64,000 bases of DNA from Brassica napus (taxonomy: Eukaryota > Streptophyta > Magnoliopsida > Brassicales > Brassicaceae). Position 1 is the stretch's first letter, and the number at the start of each line of letters is the position of its first letter. A program made the translations under genes and the position numbers. Where the stretch lies: the NCBI RefSeq assembly GCF_020379485.1, contig NC_063436.1, forward strand, positions 18,307,389 through 18,371,388, written 5' to 3'. A model generated the notes under the pieces. That model saw nothing but the letters and a program-made list of their open reading frames with translations. It did no database searches and was not told where the DNA came from. Of the stretch, positions 41,606 through 54,439 are shown piece by piece.

Positions 41606-44438
41606 ATGTCTGTGATTCGTCCATCTCCGATTCCAACCCCGAGATGCAGATCCCAGACAGTGTACCCTCGCCTTCACTCGATCCACTTTATTCATCACCA
41701 CCAAAGACGTCGACGGTGGAATCCGAGGTCCGAAGCGGAGGATACCGCGACGGCTCGGTCTCCGGAGGCAGCGGGAGGGAAAATGGTGGTGGAGCTAGTC
41801 GGAGCATTCAATGAAGTGACGGAGAGGATGAATTCGGTTTGGCTGTCGACGTCTTCGTCGAGGCTACTCTTTAAGGCTCTGAAGCTCTCGATTCCGATCT
41901 TGCAGTCTCTCCCTCTCGCCTCTGACGGTCGCTCTCCTCTATCTAAGGCTCTTTCCCTTTCTATCCTCCTCGCTGATCTCCAGGTTCCCCCCCTCTCTCT
42001 GAATTGCCACGTGTTTATTTAGGATTGGATGTTCGGATACCATTCGGAATTGGGTCGGGTTTTTGGGTTCGGTTTCATAAGCCTCATTTGGATCTTATAG
42101 TATTTATGTTCGGTCGGGTTCGGTTAATAATATTTCGGGTTTCAAACAGATTTTATTACTCTATTTAAGATTTATTTTGTAATCGAATCAAAATAAACAT
42201 GTAACTAAGGCTCCGAATGGTAACTGCGGTTTAAGCTGCGGTTTAAGCGGGGCGGAACAAGCGGTTCAACTGTGGTGCGGTTTTAACAGTTATAAAAACG
42301 TATAGATATATGGTATATGTAATGATTTTTGTTACTGTTAACTGCGGTGCGGGGCGGGGCGGTTTCAAACATTCGAAGCCTAAATGTTTGAATTAGTTAT
42401 TTAAGCTTCGCATCGGGATAATTCAAATTTTCATATATTTATTTGTCTTTTAAGGTTGTTTAAAATTTTCGGATAACCGTTCGGATCGGGTTTACCCAAA
42501 ATTCCACTTTAGAGGATTCATTCGGGGATTTTTATATGTTCGATCCGGTGTGGATTTAGGTTTTTGGGTATAGTTTCGGGACGAATCTCGGATTCAGTTA
42601 CAAATGCTCCCTCAGTTTCAAAATGTTATATATTTTAGATTTTTCACACATTTTAATAAAACACATTAAATTTGCATAATTTTTTGTGATTATTTTTTCC
42701 TGTAATTTTAAGCCAATAAAATTCAATAAGTGCAATTAAGTTTTTTGAAATTTGTAATTAGTTGATAAAACATGCATTGAAAATATAAAAAATAGATATT
42801 TTTGAAACAAAATTTTATTCTAGGATATGTAACTTTATGAAATGGAGTGAGTAGTTTGCTTAGGTTCTGCTATTGATTTTGTAATTGGAGGTCAACTTGT
42901 TAGGAAACATAGAATGTGTTACTCATCAGAATACATCTCTGTACATTATTGATACTTTGAGTTCATCATCATCATACTGTAATATCAGATGGACGCTGAA
43001 GTGATCTCAGCGAGCATATTGAGCGAAGCCGTGGAGGCAAATGCAATATCAATCCACGAAGTCAGAGACCAGATCGGTACCGGAACTGCACATCTCCTTC
43101 ACGAGATCTTCCGCGTCAAAAACATTCCTTTCAAAGTGGACGTCCTGGACGACGAAACAGCGGCTTCCCTCAGAAAATTCTACCTCACCTACTACGACAT
43201 AAGGGCTGTGATCACGGACCTCGTTTCGAAGCTCGATGAGATGAGGCATTTAGACCACTTGCCAAGGTATCGCCAGCAGATTCTCTCTCTCCAAGTGCTG
43301 AAGATCTACTCTCCTTTGGCTCATGCAGTGGGAGCTAATCACCTCTCGCTTGAGCTTGAGGACATCTCTTTCCGTTATCTTTTCCCCTGCTCGTATCTAT
43401 ACTTAGACTCTTGGTTAAGAAGCCATGAGAACGGTTCGTTGATAGATGTGTACAAAGAGCAGCTTCTTTGCTCTTTGAAAGATGATTTGGTTTTATCCGG
43501 AATGGTGGATGATGTATACGTGAAGGGCCGGTATAAAAGCCGGTACAGCATGATGAAGAAGCTTCTTAGAGATGGGCGTAAACCGGAGGAAGTCAACGAC
43601 GTTCTCGGTCTCCGTGTTATATTATTGCCTAACGATGATGAAGTTGGCGAAAAGGCTTGTTACAGGACGAGCGAGATTGTTCGGTCTATATGGAAAGAGA
43701 TCCCACATAGAACTAAAGACTACATTACTAAGCCGAAGGCGAATGGGTATAGGAGTTTGCATATGGCGGTTGATGTTAGCGATAGTGATCAGACAAGGCC
43801 TTTGATGGAGATTCAGATAAGGACAGTGGATATGGATGGGTCTGCTAACGCCGGAACAGCGTCTCATTCTTTGTACAAAGGCGGTTTAACGGATCCGAAA
43901 GAGGCGAAGCGGCTCAAGGCGATAATGATGGCGGCTGCGGATTTAGCGGCTATTCGGCTCAAGGATCTTTCGTCTAATAAGCAGCAGAGTCTGAAGACGA
44001 CAATGAACCAGAGAGACAGAGTGTTTTGTCTTTTGGACAAGAACGGTGATGGGATGATCAGTATAGAGGAGCTGATGGAAGTGATGGAAGAGCTTGGAGC
44101 TCCAGGTGAGGATGCAGAGGAGATGATGCAGCTTCTTGATTCTAACAGCGATGGATCTCTTAGCTCAGACGAGTTCGATACGTTTCAGAAACAAGTTGGT
44201 GTTCAGTTTTTTTGTTCTCATCGTATAATCTTTTACTTTTGTTTTTTTGTCTGTAATAATTAATGATTGATGTGGTTTGTGTGTGTTTCAGGTGGAGTTT
44301 ATGCGTAAATGGGAAGATAGAGATAACGAGTATAAGAGTATTTTAGATGAGAAGCTTCATGATCTCCCACATCAAGATGCGACCGGTTTGATTCAGTTAT
44401 ACAACAAAGAGCTTGAGGATCGGCTCTCTAGCCATTAA
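41606..44438 (+). CDS. CRSH: Calcium-activated RelA/SpoT homologue (chloroplast (p)ppGpp synthetase)
   Basis: Exons 41606-41983, 42989-44194 and 44292-44438 join in frame to 576 residues. The N-terminus (MSVIRPSPIPTPRCRSQ, then Arg/His-rich) is a chloroplast transit peptide. The inactive hydrolase-like domain covers about 80-280; the HD motif region reads TAHLLHE, not HD. The synthetase domain spans about 300-415 with GRYKSRYSMMKKL, VLGLRVIL and DYITKPKANGYRSLH (G-loop). Two EF hands follow at about 476 (DKNGDGMISIEE) and 510 (DSNSDGSLSSDE). CRSH makes the alarmone ppGpp in plastids upon Ca2+ binding, for instance in darkness. The 1-kb intron 1 carries two MITE-like elements. Essentially full length relative to the Arabidopsis protein as I recall it. 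Confidence 0.95.
42208..42381. mobile_element. Small TIR element in CRSH intron 1 (hAT-like MITE candidate)
   Basis: The left end AGGCTCCGAATGGTAACTGCGG and the right end on the opposite strand AGGCTTCGAATGTTTGAAACCGC form imperfect terminal inverted repeats around a GC-rich interior of GCGGTTTAAGC-type words. No clear target duplication was found. Superfamily is a guess. Confidence 0.5.
42607..42851. mobile_element. Stowaway/mariner-like MITE in CRSH intron 1
   Basis: The left end CTCCCTCAGTTTCAAAATG and the right end on the opposite strand CTCACTCCATTTCATAAAG match the common plant CTCCCTCCGTTTC terminal motif. About 245 bp, AT-rich, no coding. TA is present on the right flank but not clearly on the left. 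Confidence 0.6.
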
Positions 44439-45087
44439 ATACCAAACCATTTTGTCGACAATGTGTATATTCAACGTGAATCTTTCTATTTGTTTGTCAT
44501 AAATTTCATGCCCCAATGGTGATTTAAATGTCGTGCACCAGTAAATGGTCACTTTCATTAGGTGATTTTGAGCTAAACCGGGAAGGTGGAGCTGGTTAAC
44601 GATGTCGGATCAGTTGAAGACTTGTTGATGTTAACCAGTCTTGGTGGTTTAACAGTCGGTTCAATGAAGGTTCTTCTTATACATGGAACCAAGTTTTAAA
44701 GAGTTTTATCTTTGCATTACAATCAAATTTCAACTAAACCAAATAAAACCAGTTTGTAATAAATTGACTAATTGTTCTCAAGGGCATAAGACCAACCAAA
44801 CACGTGAGATACGTACTGTGATACTAGCATACATGTATATTAACAGGTGATTTTGTAATGTGCATCCCCAAATGGAAATGAATTTATATAGTGCATACAT
44901 ATTTACAAACTACATACTAACAGGTGATTTTCGCTAACTTTTTATATATACTAAGGTAAATTTTTGCACCAATTGTATAAACTGAATTCTTTGTATATTT
45001 TTATAAAAGAAGAAAGTTATAAACAATCGATGAAGTAACCAACCATAAACAATTCGACCATTTATCTTCAGCCGAAAACACCAACAC
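44439..45087. other. Convergent 3' flanks of CRSH and CIPK1
   Basis: AT-rich; no gene. A repeated phrase AACAGGTGATTTT occurs twice (about 44843 and 44918). Confidence 0.5.
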
Positions 45088-48000
45088 CTATGTTACTAGT
45101 CCTTGTTCCGGCGAGGAAGTGCCGACGTCTTTTAATAGTCTCTCGTACAACTGCACCAACACACAAAACTAAAGTTAAGTTTTGTCTTTGATATCTCTTA
45201 ATATTTAAGTTTGCATATTACAAAACTGAACATACCTGTCTATACAAACTAGAATCTCCATAAGATTTTCTTAGCTCAACCACGTTCAGTGACGGCTTTA
45301 TCTCGAAAACCTGTTTTACATATGATTGTATCTTTGATTAGTTCACCTTAATCACTAAATTGACTAAAATATATAATTATTTAATATTTTCATCAATATA
45401 CCTCAGCTGTTACTAATAAACCAACTTGCCCTTTGTGGTTTGTTTCTTCTTGTTTTACTTTTAACTGAAAAATACAGTTTACAGATTTAAAAACTCAACA
45501 ATACTAACATTCCAAAGTAGCAAAGAAAGAGGAAGAACATGTTGTGAAGACTCACCTTGGCATGTTTCTTTTGTACACTGAATCCCATTTCTGTAACTGC
45601 GGTTTCGATTTTCTCCAGTAAATCTCTTGCTGAGCTATTTGAAGTGAATCTTATTCTCCTCTCTGATACATCCTGAGAATTGGATAGCATAGCTTTGTTT
45701 TTATCATACATTGTCAAAAGAAGAGGACAAATCTTTGAAACAGAGTTAAAAGGAATCTCTACCTCTTGTTCAAAGAAACCAGACAGGTCAAGAAAGGAAG
45801 ACATTCCTATCAACTGAAACGCGTTGATGATAGTAGGTGAATCACTGCCCTTCCCTTCTTCAGATCCCTACACCAAAACAAAAGAGAGAGAACTAAGCAC
45901 ACATTGTACTTGAATCAAATGCAATGAGGGGAAAGATTCTTACAAGTTCTTGAACTGAGAAAGAATCATCATCTGTGTCAACTTCTTCTTTGTCATCATC
46001 ATCATCTGGAACCGAAGGAGTGTAGTCTTGCTTGAACCATTCGCTGGCTTTGATACCTGTGACTGTGATCCTCGTGACTGGATTTGGATCAAGCATTCTC
46101 TTGACCATGGTTCTTGCACCTGGTGATAACCATCTTGGTATTGGTGGATCTCCTTTGCATATCTAGAAAAAGAAACCAAATATTTTATCAAGACTGTGTG
46201 TTTAATTAATGATATCGAAGAGAAGAGGCTGTTGCCTGTTTGGTCTACCTTCTGATAAAGAACAGCAAGGTTCCTATCGTCAAAAGGGAGACATCCGGTT
46301 AGAATCACATACAGGATTACACCACAAGACCATATATCAGATGCTGCACCATCATAGCCTCTGTTGGCTAACACCTCAGGTGCAACGTAGTTAGGACTTC
46401 CACAAGTTGTATGTAGCAATCCATCATCCTGAAAATGCCAAAGCAAAACATTAGTGCAATTCAACAACTCTATTTCTGGTTATTTTAATGTATTTCTAAG
46501 TACCCTAAAATGCTGAGGGAGAGCACTGAGGCCAAAGTCAGTGATCTTGATATGTCCATTTGCATCAAGAAGAACGTTCTCTAGCTGCAATATAGAGAAA
46601 GTTGGAGACATGAGTAAAATATTTTCATTATTAATATTTTCATTATTAATATTTTTTTTGTAAGACGTGAGGAGCACGGACCTTAAGATCCCTGTGGAAA
46701 ACACCTTTGCTGTGACAGTAGCTGATTCCATCGATGAGTTGCTGAAACATTTTTCTTCCTTCGGTTTCTGATAGCTTTCCTTTAGAAACCTGAGAGAGAG
46801 AGAGATATAATCAGAGTGTGAGTTTGGCTTCGAGATATACTTAAAGAATTACAGTTTTTGCTTGCAAAGAAGCTAATGGAGTCTTACAATTCTGTCGAAT
46901 AATTCCCCTCCCATAACACATTCCATGACCATATAAATCTTTGTTTTGCTAGCCAAGACCTGTGTCATGAGTTAATGACCATAAGGAAGCTGTACATTTC
47001 AAAAAAAAAAAGGAATTTGAATTTTGAGACAAGATGTTTTAATATTCAAAAATCTGCTCCTAATTAAAAAAATGAATAAAATTCTAGAAATATAATCTCA
47101 ATCATATCCAAAAGATCTTCCCTAATAAACCCTTAGGTGCCAAAAACGTGCTAGAACACGTAAAAATAATAGGTTAACCACTGCACGACATAGTCGCGAC
47201 CTCAAACGTGGACTACGTGTATCCATTCTGTGAAATCCATAATCGGTTGCTTGACTAGAAAGTCAAAGATTGATGCGTGTTACAAGGCTTAGAAGATAAT
47301 TAGAAGTCAACAATAAACGTCTACCACTTTTATAACCCAAATGTACAGCAACACCCAAATAATAATTAATAATGCATAAAAATTCTATATCATTAGAAGA
47401 ATTAAGTAACGTATGTTTCATATGATCAAAGTTGGTCCATATGATAAAAAGATTATAATGGTCCTAAGATTAGGCAATTATTATGATCATCAACGCCATA
47501 TCCTGTAACTTTCACGACAGAAATTGGGACCCACCTTGAATTGAAAAGGTCATATTGTTTTCAGAGTTACCGGCTAAGAGTAAGCCACCGTTACGATAAT
47601 AATGGAATGAATAGTTAAGAAAATAATGGCTAACTAGTAACGTGAAAAACAAGCTAAAGGAACATGCTTATGGTACGAAACTGATGACCAATTTTAAAAA
47701 GTGATTAAACCGAATGAGTTGTAAGATATTCCTAAAGTAAACAACAAATGTCACAGAATTTGATGTCTAATCCTCGTCAGTATGTTCTACTAATCTGTTT
47801 GAGAAGATAAGATAAGATAAACTAGACTAAAAATAGTGAATAATGAATATGCACAAGATCTAATCCGAATAACAACAACGAAATGGATCAAATTTTTTAT
47901 TCAGAAATTATTGTTTCACGTTCTGTCATACTCAGGTACTAAATAACAACAGAGCAGAAGAACCTACACCGCAAGCAAACAAACAAACGAAGAGAATCTA

Positions 48001-48482
48001 GATTGCTGTACTAATCACATAATCAAAATAATCATTCCATAACAAACCAAAAGGATTATTTCTTAAAAAGTAATAATGAAGCATAGTGGGATACGCACCT
48101 CATGTAATCTAACAATGTTGGGATGTTTAAGCATTTTCAGCGTCCGTATCTCTCTTTTTATCTGCACAATTAACGAGATCTTTTAAATAACTAATTCCAA
48201 CAAATTTTCCGGCGATCTTTTCGCCTGTAATCACGAAGAAGTTACCGGAAAAAAACTACTAATTTTTAATGAAAACGAAAATGTAAATTGAAAAACCTGC
48301 AAGGAGAAGTTGAGATGGGAGATACGAGACTTGTCGATGATCTTAACGGCGAACGGTTGACCGGAGACGGTGTCTTTAGCGAATTTGACTTTGCCGAAAT
48401 TACCCTCGCCGAGCGTCCTCCCGAGCTCGTATTTCCCCAGTCGCATTTCTTTCCTCACCTCCTCTTCATGCTTTCTCACCAT
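45088..48482 (-). CDS. CIPK1: CBL-interacting protein kinase 1 (SnRK3 family)
   Basis: Twelve exons, all phase 0 (48482-48297, 48161-48099, 46959-46888, 46789-46682, 46584-46504, 46428-46249, 46162-45944, 45867-45763, 45672-45556, 45464-45402, 45310-45236, 45150-45088), give 443 residues. The Ser/Thr kinase domain has GEGNFGKV (25-32), catalytic Lys47, [21 protein letters not shown] and activation loop ending [10 protein letters not shown]. The regulatory half has an acidic linker ([15 protein letters not shown]), the NAF motif [10 protein letters not shown] that binds CBL calcium sensors, and the PPI motif [19 protein letters not shown] for PP2C. It works with CBL1/CBL9 in ABA, osmotic and nutrient signalling. 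Intron 2 is 1.1 kb. The intron-rich structure is typical of this CIPK clade. Confidence 0.95.
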
Positions 48483-48586
48483 CCAATCACTATTTAGAAA
48501 ATCTTTGAAATGACAGAACCGGTTCGATAGATTAAGATACTTATGGATGTGGCTTTAGCTGTGTAGCTATGTCTGAAGGAGATATC

Positions 48587-48600
48587 TCTATATATATAGG
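48587..48600 (-). promoter_or_regulatory. TATA box candidate of CIPK1
   Basis: Minus-strand CCTATATATATAGA lies about 105 bp upstream of the start codon. Confidence 0.45.
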
Positions 48601-51600
48601 TGTAAGTAAATTGGAAGAAGACAGAAGATTGGGAGGAGGAGGAGGAAGAAGAAGAGAATGAAGAAAGGACGCCACTTCTCATCGTTTCCTCTCTTCCTTT
48701 TATATTCCCTTTTTTTAATTTATTTCTGTATTTCCCTTCATTACTTAACTAATATTTTAATTCTTTTTGTTTTGTTTATTGTTAAACAGATATTTATTGG
48801 ATAACAGTGACCACATTGGTCTTTTCCTTTTTTGTCAAAACCATATTTATCTGAATAATATTTTTTTTTAATGATACTCAAGAAAAATCTTATTAATAAA
48901 AGAATTAAATCATTTTCGAAGGATAATAATACTAAATATGTTAAGAACTTTTGAGGGAAAATAATAATTTTTGTTAACTTGAAACACCTTAAGTGGAATT
49001 TACCTACATACAAAGTATATAAATTAGTTTTTGCTGGAGAATAAAAATTTTCGGTTGTAGACTTCTTTAGTATTTTTGATTGGCGAGATAGGGAAGTATT
49101 TAATTAAATTATACAACCATGTTTAACTATATAATTTAGATGCAAATTTATATGTGAACATACATACCATGAGCAACAAAGAAATGGTTATTTTAAAATC
49201 TCTTGTGCATTTTTTTCAACTCACAACTAAATCTCGTCGTATGATTCTTCCGGAATGAGATTAGATGAATGATCAGAATAGACGTCTACAACGTGGCGAT
49301 AAATGTTATTATTTTGAGAAGACGTGTTAAGAATATTCTCAGGAAAATAAGAAGATAACTACGAGAAACTTTACCATGGTGATAAATGTTATAATATTTG
49401 TGAACTATAAACATATAAAGGTTAATACTTTCTCAAAATTATTATATTTAAATTTGATAAATGTTAGAGAAAACTATCCGTAAACGGAACCCCTCAATTC
49501 TTTTAGAAATGCATGGGTCTTAGTTTGTAATTCTCATATCGTCATTTTTCTTTGGTGATGTGTTAATGTGTCACATGTCCCTTGAGGTATATTTATTTGC
49601 CTATGATTTCTATATAAAAAGAAGTTGCAGTTACTAAATAATGTAGCTGAGATCAACAATGCATCTAGAAGGATGAAGCTAAACAAATACTAAAGTTAAT
49701 AGTCTCAGAACGTGGCGGAATGGCCGGTGATAACATTGCTGCCGGCTGCCGCCAGGGTTGCTTATTGTCCGGTTATATTTTATTTTCCTAATATACTGAT
49801 TAATGAACATGTATGACCTATCCGTGGTTAATACTTGACTTTTCAACTTATACCATGGTTGTTTTCTATTGTTCCATTTTTGTGTGTGTTTGCAAGTTAA
49901 TGTTATTGAACAGTACAAAACCTAAATTAAACTAATTAAATAGATGTTGATTGTTGACCAATATTTTCTGGAAACATAGATTTAAACCATTAATTAAGGA
50001 TCATTGACCATTGATAAAAGTATTTGATTCGACGTAGTATGATTCTACATTTTAGCTTCCTGTCTCTAGTCTTTTCGCTGGAATAATTACATTAGGTGTA
50101 CACGTTGCGGCCTACATATTGTATATACTGATAAGGTGCCAAGTTTTGAACCCAATCAGAGCCAGGGACTAGAGACACAACACAAGCTTAAAACCCCATT
50201 AAACCTTAGGACAAACACTCCTAACTCATAACACAACACAAGTTTCTTTGGCTAGTTTTCTCATAAATTCATAGAAGAGAGTACAAAAAGCAAATTGCTG
50301 CGGATTCACCCACGAACTTACAACTTAAGAAATGGGAAAAAAGATAAACTGTTTCCTTGAGACCAAATAATCCACTTCCTACTATTTGCAAAAGAACAAC
50401 TGAACGTACCGTTCGATTTTCTCTCTCTCGACAAGTTCCTTCATTCCTCCGCGTAATCTCCAGTTCTCACTTCTCTTTGTTCTCATCATATACGAGACAA
50501 CTAACTCTGTTACATATTAACTATAAATGCTAATCTAAAACTGGACACGACAATATTTTACCTACTCAACAACTATATACTGTTAACAATATTTACACCT
50601 TTAAACACTTGGCAAAAAAATTACACCTTTAAACCTTTGAGTTAGAGATAAGTATGTTTATCCAAGAAAAAAATTAATCATATTAAAACTTAGATTTTGG
50701 AATGCTTTTACGTTTGTTTTAGTTCTATAACAATTAGAATTCTATCCCGACATTCAAGCTAATCTCCACAATCTTAGATTTTCTTATCACTAGAAGCGTC
50801 TAAGCTCCAATTGATACAAAGTTTTTTAATATATCTATCTAAAATTTGCATATAGATACTTTTGATTATCAATCCGACTATAGAAAGCAAAATTAGACAT
50901 TTGAATTATATGTCTGTCTTACAAATAGTGTCAGTATTTCTAAGCATGAATAATTTTTCTGTTAATACTTTTAATGCTAGCAATAAACTAAAAAAAAAAG
51001 AAATGGTTCGTCCAAATATATCAAAGCAAAATATACAAGATATAAAATCAAAGTACCATACTGCTCGATCCACACAAAATCAATCATATAAATGGTGGAA
51101 GAAAAGAATGGTGTCCACACGAAAATACAATCTTGATGGTCAAGTGGCTATCGGGAATAACTTAAATGGTCCATACCATACATAATAAAAACGAAATTTA
51201 ATACGGTTTCGATTTTTCTAAGAGTTAGAATACATTATTTTATAAAATTATGTATAGCTACATAATGATGTGGCAAGCCGGGAAAGGGTAAACAAAAATT
51301 AAGATATTTGAGAATAAGGATCGGGCAGTAGCACGTGCTTTAACCAACCAACTGATGACTGACTGGTGTGACCATTGCAGCCATGTGGTTTACTCTCTTC
51401 TTCTTTTTTCTAACCACAGAAATCGTTTTCTGGAAAATTGAAGCAAATTATCTTTAGTGGACAAAGCCATATCTTAGGTTATCTCAACATAGTTATAAAA
51501 TAATAATATATTCTTATCCCTAACGGCTAAAATTATACTATATCTATTTAAGACTTTTAAATTATTATTTTTCTTTCTAAAATTAACATATCATCCAATG

Positions 51601-53325
51601 TGTTTCTTATTATTTAGCTCTAAATTAAAAAAATAGTAAGGGGTTTTAGATAAAACTTTTATTTGCCATGTTCATTGGTTAGTTGTGCCTAAAAAATAAT
51701 GGAATTCAACTTCCCCCTATCAAGCCACCGCCCCATTACCTTTCCTTTCACTATAACTAACCTAATAAATATTTTTAGCATTATTATTTCTCATCAACCA
51801 ATGGGTTGCCATATTTACTTCTGGCATCGTATTCCAGTGCAATTTCTTGTGGCTTAACAAACCATTTTGGCCTCACAAGGGATGTGTTGGTGTGTCCCTT
51901 TTTGTGGACTATATTGTCTATAGATTTAGATTTGCTTCAACTATGTTCTGTTAATGACCTATTGACTTAATATTGTTTTTTTTTTCTGCAAAAGAATTAA
52001 TATTTTTAGTCTAACAATATTAAGATTATTAATGCAATAACAAAATTAAAGATGAACACTATCAAAATTTTAACTTTGAACAAAAACAATATTAGAAATG
52101 TACCAAAAATATTGCTTAGAGAAGGCAACAAAAAAAAATTAAAATTTACACCAAAGGACGGGAAACAAAAAAGGAAATGACATGTAATCAGAGTAGCCAC
52201 ATTGTGACATTCTTGACCTCAGAAGAGTCAGGCGAACTCATAAAATGTGTGTGCCCATCAGCCCATGTGAGACAGTGAGAGTGAGCTATAAACGTGTATA
52301 TATATCTTTTGGTATCTAAATAAGTGGCACCTGTTTATATGTTTTGAATAGAATTTCTCCCACATCTAAATTTGGTTTCATTGTTATTTAGCAAAAAAAA
52401 AACAAATTGGTTTCATTCATAATTGGTCCTATACTCCTAGCGTACTACCCGCAATTGAAACTCCAACCCTTCGGAACAAGAAAGAAGAAAGTAAAGCCAT
52501 CGAGTCACATCTGACGCTAGCAAAAAGTGGATGTTGAATAATTTTGATTTTAACTTTTTACCTAAGATGACTATACTTTTAGCAAAAAAAAATTCATAAG
52601 CAAACGTAGAGATGATAAGTTTTGTTAATTTATTTGGGAAAAGTGAATTGAACCACCTTGTAAAAGGCGCTTGTATTGCTATTATATAAGTTTTTGATGT
52701 GAAGTGAGCAACCACTTCCTCTTATCAGCCACTACTCGACCACTGGAAGGGAAAATAGCCAAGCCAACGGATTAAAATCGAATTTTTAATTAATAAATCA
52801 TATACGTGTTTTATCTTATGTTAATCCATGTGGCCACATTCCAATTAGTATCATATTTAACTAACATAATAAGAAGGGCGGGCTTAATTATATAAATAGC
52901 TAATATCTAATCGGTAAATTCGTTTGATCCTTTAACAAGGCAACAAGTCTTTCTCCAAATAGTGAAATTACCAGCATGCAACTCAAATGATGTCGTTTGG
53001 CGACGTTGGCAGTTGATATGATTAACAACGAGTTGTATTAGCTCGTGCGCTACGGTAAGGTGCTGTAGTCACGCAAGTTATTATGCTTCTAATCTCAAAT
53101 GGACCGGTTAAACCCACTAACTAACCCACGTAATTACAACCAGCCTTTTCACTCGAAACGTAAGATGTGTGCATACCAGAAGAGCTCAACACATTACACA
53201 TGCATTACGAAACCATCAAAAAAGGAGAGAAAAAGAAACATCAAAAGAAAGATTCAGACACGATGCACATACTATCCATCTTACAAACCGTTCAAACTCC
53301 TATCTGAAATTTGTTCCACCACATT
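48601..53325. other. Long gene-free intergenic region
   Basis: About 4.7 kb of AT-rich DNA between CIPK1 and the LEA gene. I translated the longest frame (50862-51185) and see no recognisable domain. It looks like AT-driven noise. No element with clear terminal repeats was found by eye. Confidence 0.5.
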
Positions 53326-54186
53326 CTAGAGCTCATCGTCTTCGTTGAAGCTAGTATCCTTAACTCGTTTTGACTTGTGCGACAAGGTATCTCTAGCTTC
53401 CTCTGATTCCTTAGCAGCTGAGTCATAGCTTTGAGACGCTTTATCTTTCGCAGACTCCAAAGTCTCCTCAGCTTTGGATTTTGCATTCTCGTAGTGTTTT
53501 TTACTCTTCTCCTTCGCATTCTTACTCTCTCTCTCCGCTTCTTCCTTCAATTTCTCGGCTTTCTCCTTCGCCGCACTCGTCAGATCGCTCGCCTTCTCCT
53601 TAGCCGCCTCAACCGTTTCTTCCAACCTCTCCTTAGCGTCTGCCGCTTTGCGTGTGGCTGCGTCCTTGGCTTCTTTAGCCTTCTCGGACACCGTGTCCCC
53701 CATGTTAGGGTAGTTTTCCTTGGGTTTGATTCCGATTTTCTCTTTAGCCCAATCAGTCCATGATTTATCGCTATTATCCCCCGAGAAACTGTCTTTAACT
53801 TGTTTTGACTTGTGAGGCAAGTCATCTTTAACTTGACCTACTGAATCATAGCTCTGCGATGCCTCGTCTTTCAAGGAACCAATAGTCTCGCCTGCTTTCG
53901 ATTTTGCTGTCTCGTAAGTAGCTCCAACGGCTTCCTCTGCCTTGCGTTTGGCGGCGTCCTTAGCGTCCTTGGCCTTATCAGTCGTTCCCCAAGCGTTGTC
54001 TTCGACCGTTGTGGTGGTGTGAGTGGTCGGGATCTTCTCTTCATGCTTCAGACCGATCTTCTCCTTGGCCCAATCAGTCCATGATTTACCCTTAGCCGCT
54101 TCTTCTGCGATGGTGGCTTTGACACAACACATCGTTACAATAGCCATAAGTACCAAAGATACGATAATTCTCCTCCCTAAACCCAT
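53326..54186 (-). CDS. LEA protein (group 3/LEA_4-like) with signal peptide and C-terminal DDEL
   Basis: Single exon, 286 residues. Residues 1-28 form a signal peptide (RRIIVSLVLMAIVTMCCVKATIA). The mature chain is extremely Lys/Glu/Ala rich with LEA-type amphipathic 11-mers (AKDAAKRKAEEA, AKEKAEKLKEEAERES). The segment SWTDWAKEKIGLK occurs twice (about 35 and 145), each followed by a KAKDAA/KAKEAKDAA block, indicating an internal duplication. Such proteins are disordered when wet, become helical on drying and protect membranes and proteins. The chain ends NEDDEL, resembling the KDEL/HDEL ER-retrieval signal. ABRE-like ACGTG boxes lie upstream. Position matches recalled At3g17520. Confidence 0.9.
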   Translation of the reverse strand: MGLGRRIIVSLVLMAIVTMCCVKATIAEEAAKGKSWTDWAKEKIGLKHEEKIPTTHTTTTVEDNAWGTTDKAKDAKDAAKRKAEEAVGATYETAKSKAGETIGSLKDEASQSYDSVGQVKDDLPHKSKQVKDSFSGDNSDKSWTDWAKEKIGIKPKENYPNMGDTVSEKAKEAKDAATRKAADAKERLEETVEAAKEKASDLTSAAKEKAEKLKEEAERESKNAKEKSKKHYENAKSKAEETLESAKDKASQSYDSAAKESEEARDTLSHKSKRVKDTSFNEDDEL

Positions 54187-54371
54187 TATTACTCCACACT
54201 TGACGATTACAAAATCACGTTTTATAATTTAATAATCTAGACTCTTTCTCCTCTCAGTCATGAAATAAACAACATGAAAAGCTTATGTGTGGTTTTCTCC
54301 GAGGATTTGTGAGGTGATGGCTCTGTTATGTATGTGGAACACGAGAAAGGGTTGATGACACTTGTCCAACT

Positions 54372-54439
54372 ACGTGGTGAGTACCTGCTTCTTATGTCGT
54401 TTTGATCTTGGATTCGTGTTAAGTGGTTCTTTACACGTG
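54372..54439 (-). promoter_or_regulatory. ABRE-like ACGTG elements upstream of the LEA gene
   Basis: ACGTGG at 54372-54377 and the palindrome CACGTG at 54434-54439, 190-255 bp upstream of the LEA start codon. Paired ACGTG cores are the usual ABA-response arrangement for LEA genes. Confidence 0.6.

Noticed and set aside
50862..51185. 107-codon plus-strand ORF in the CIPK1-LEA spacer
   Set aside because: Composition follows local AT bias, no recognisable domain, no TATA or start context, no splice partners.
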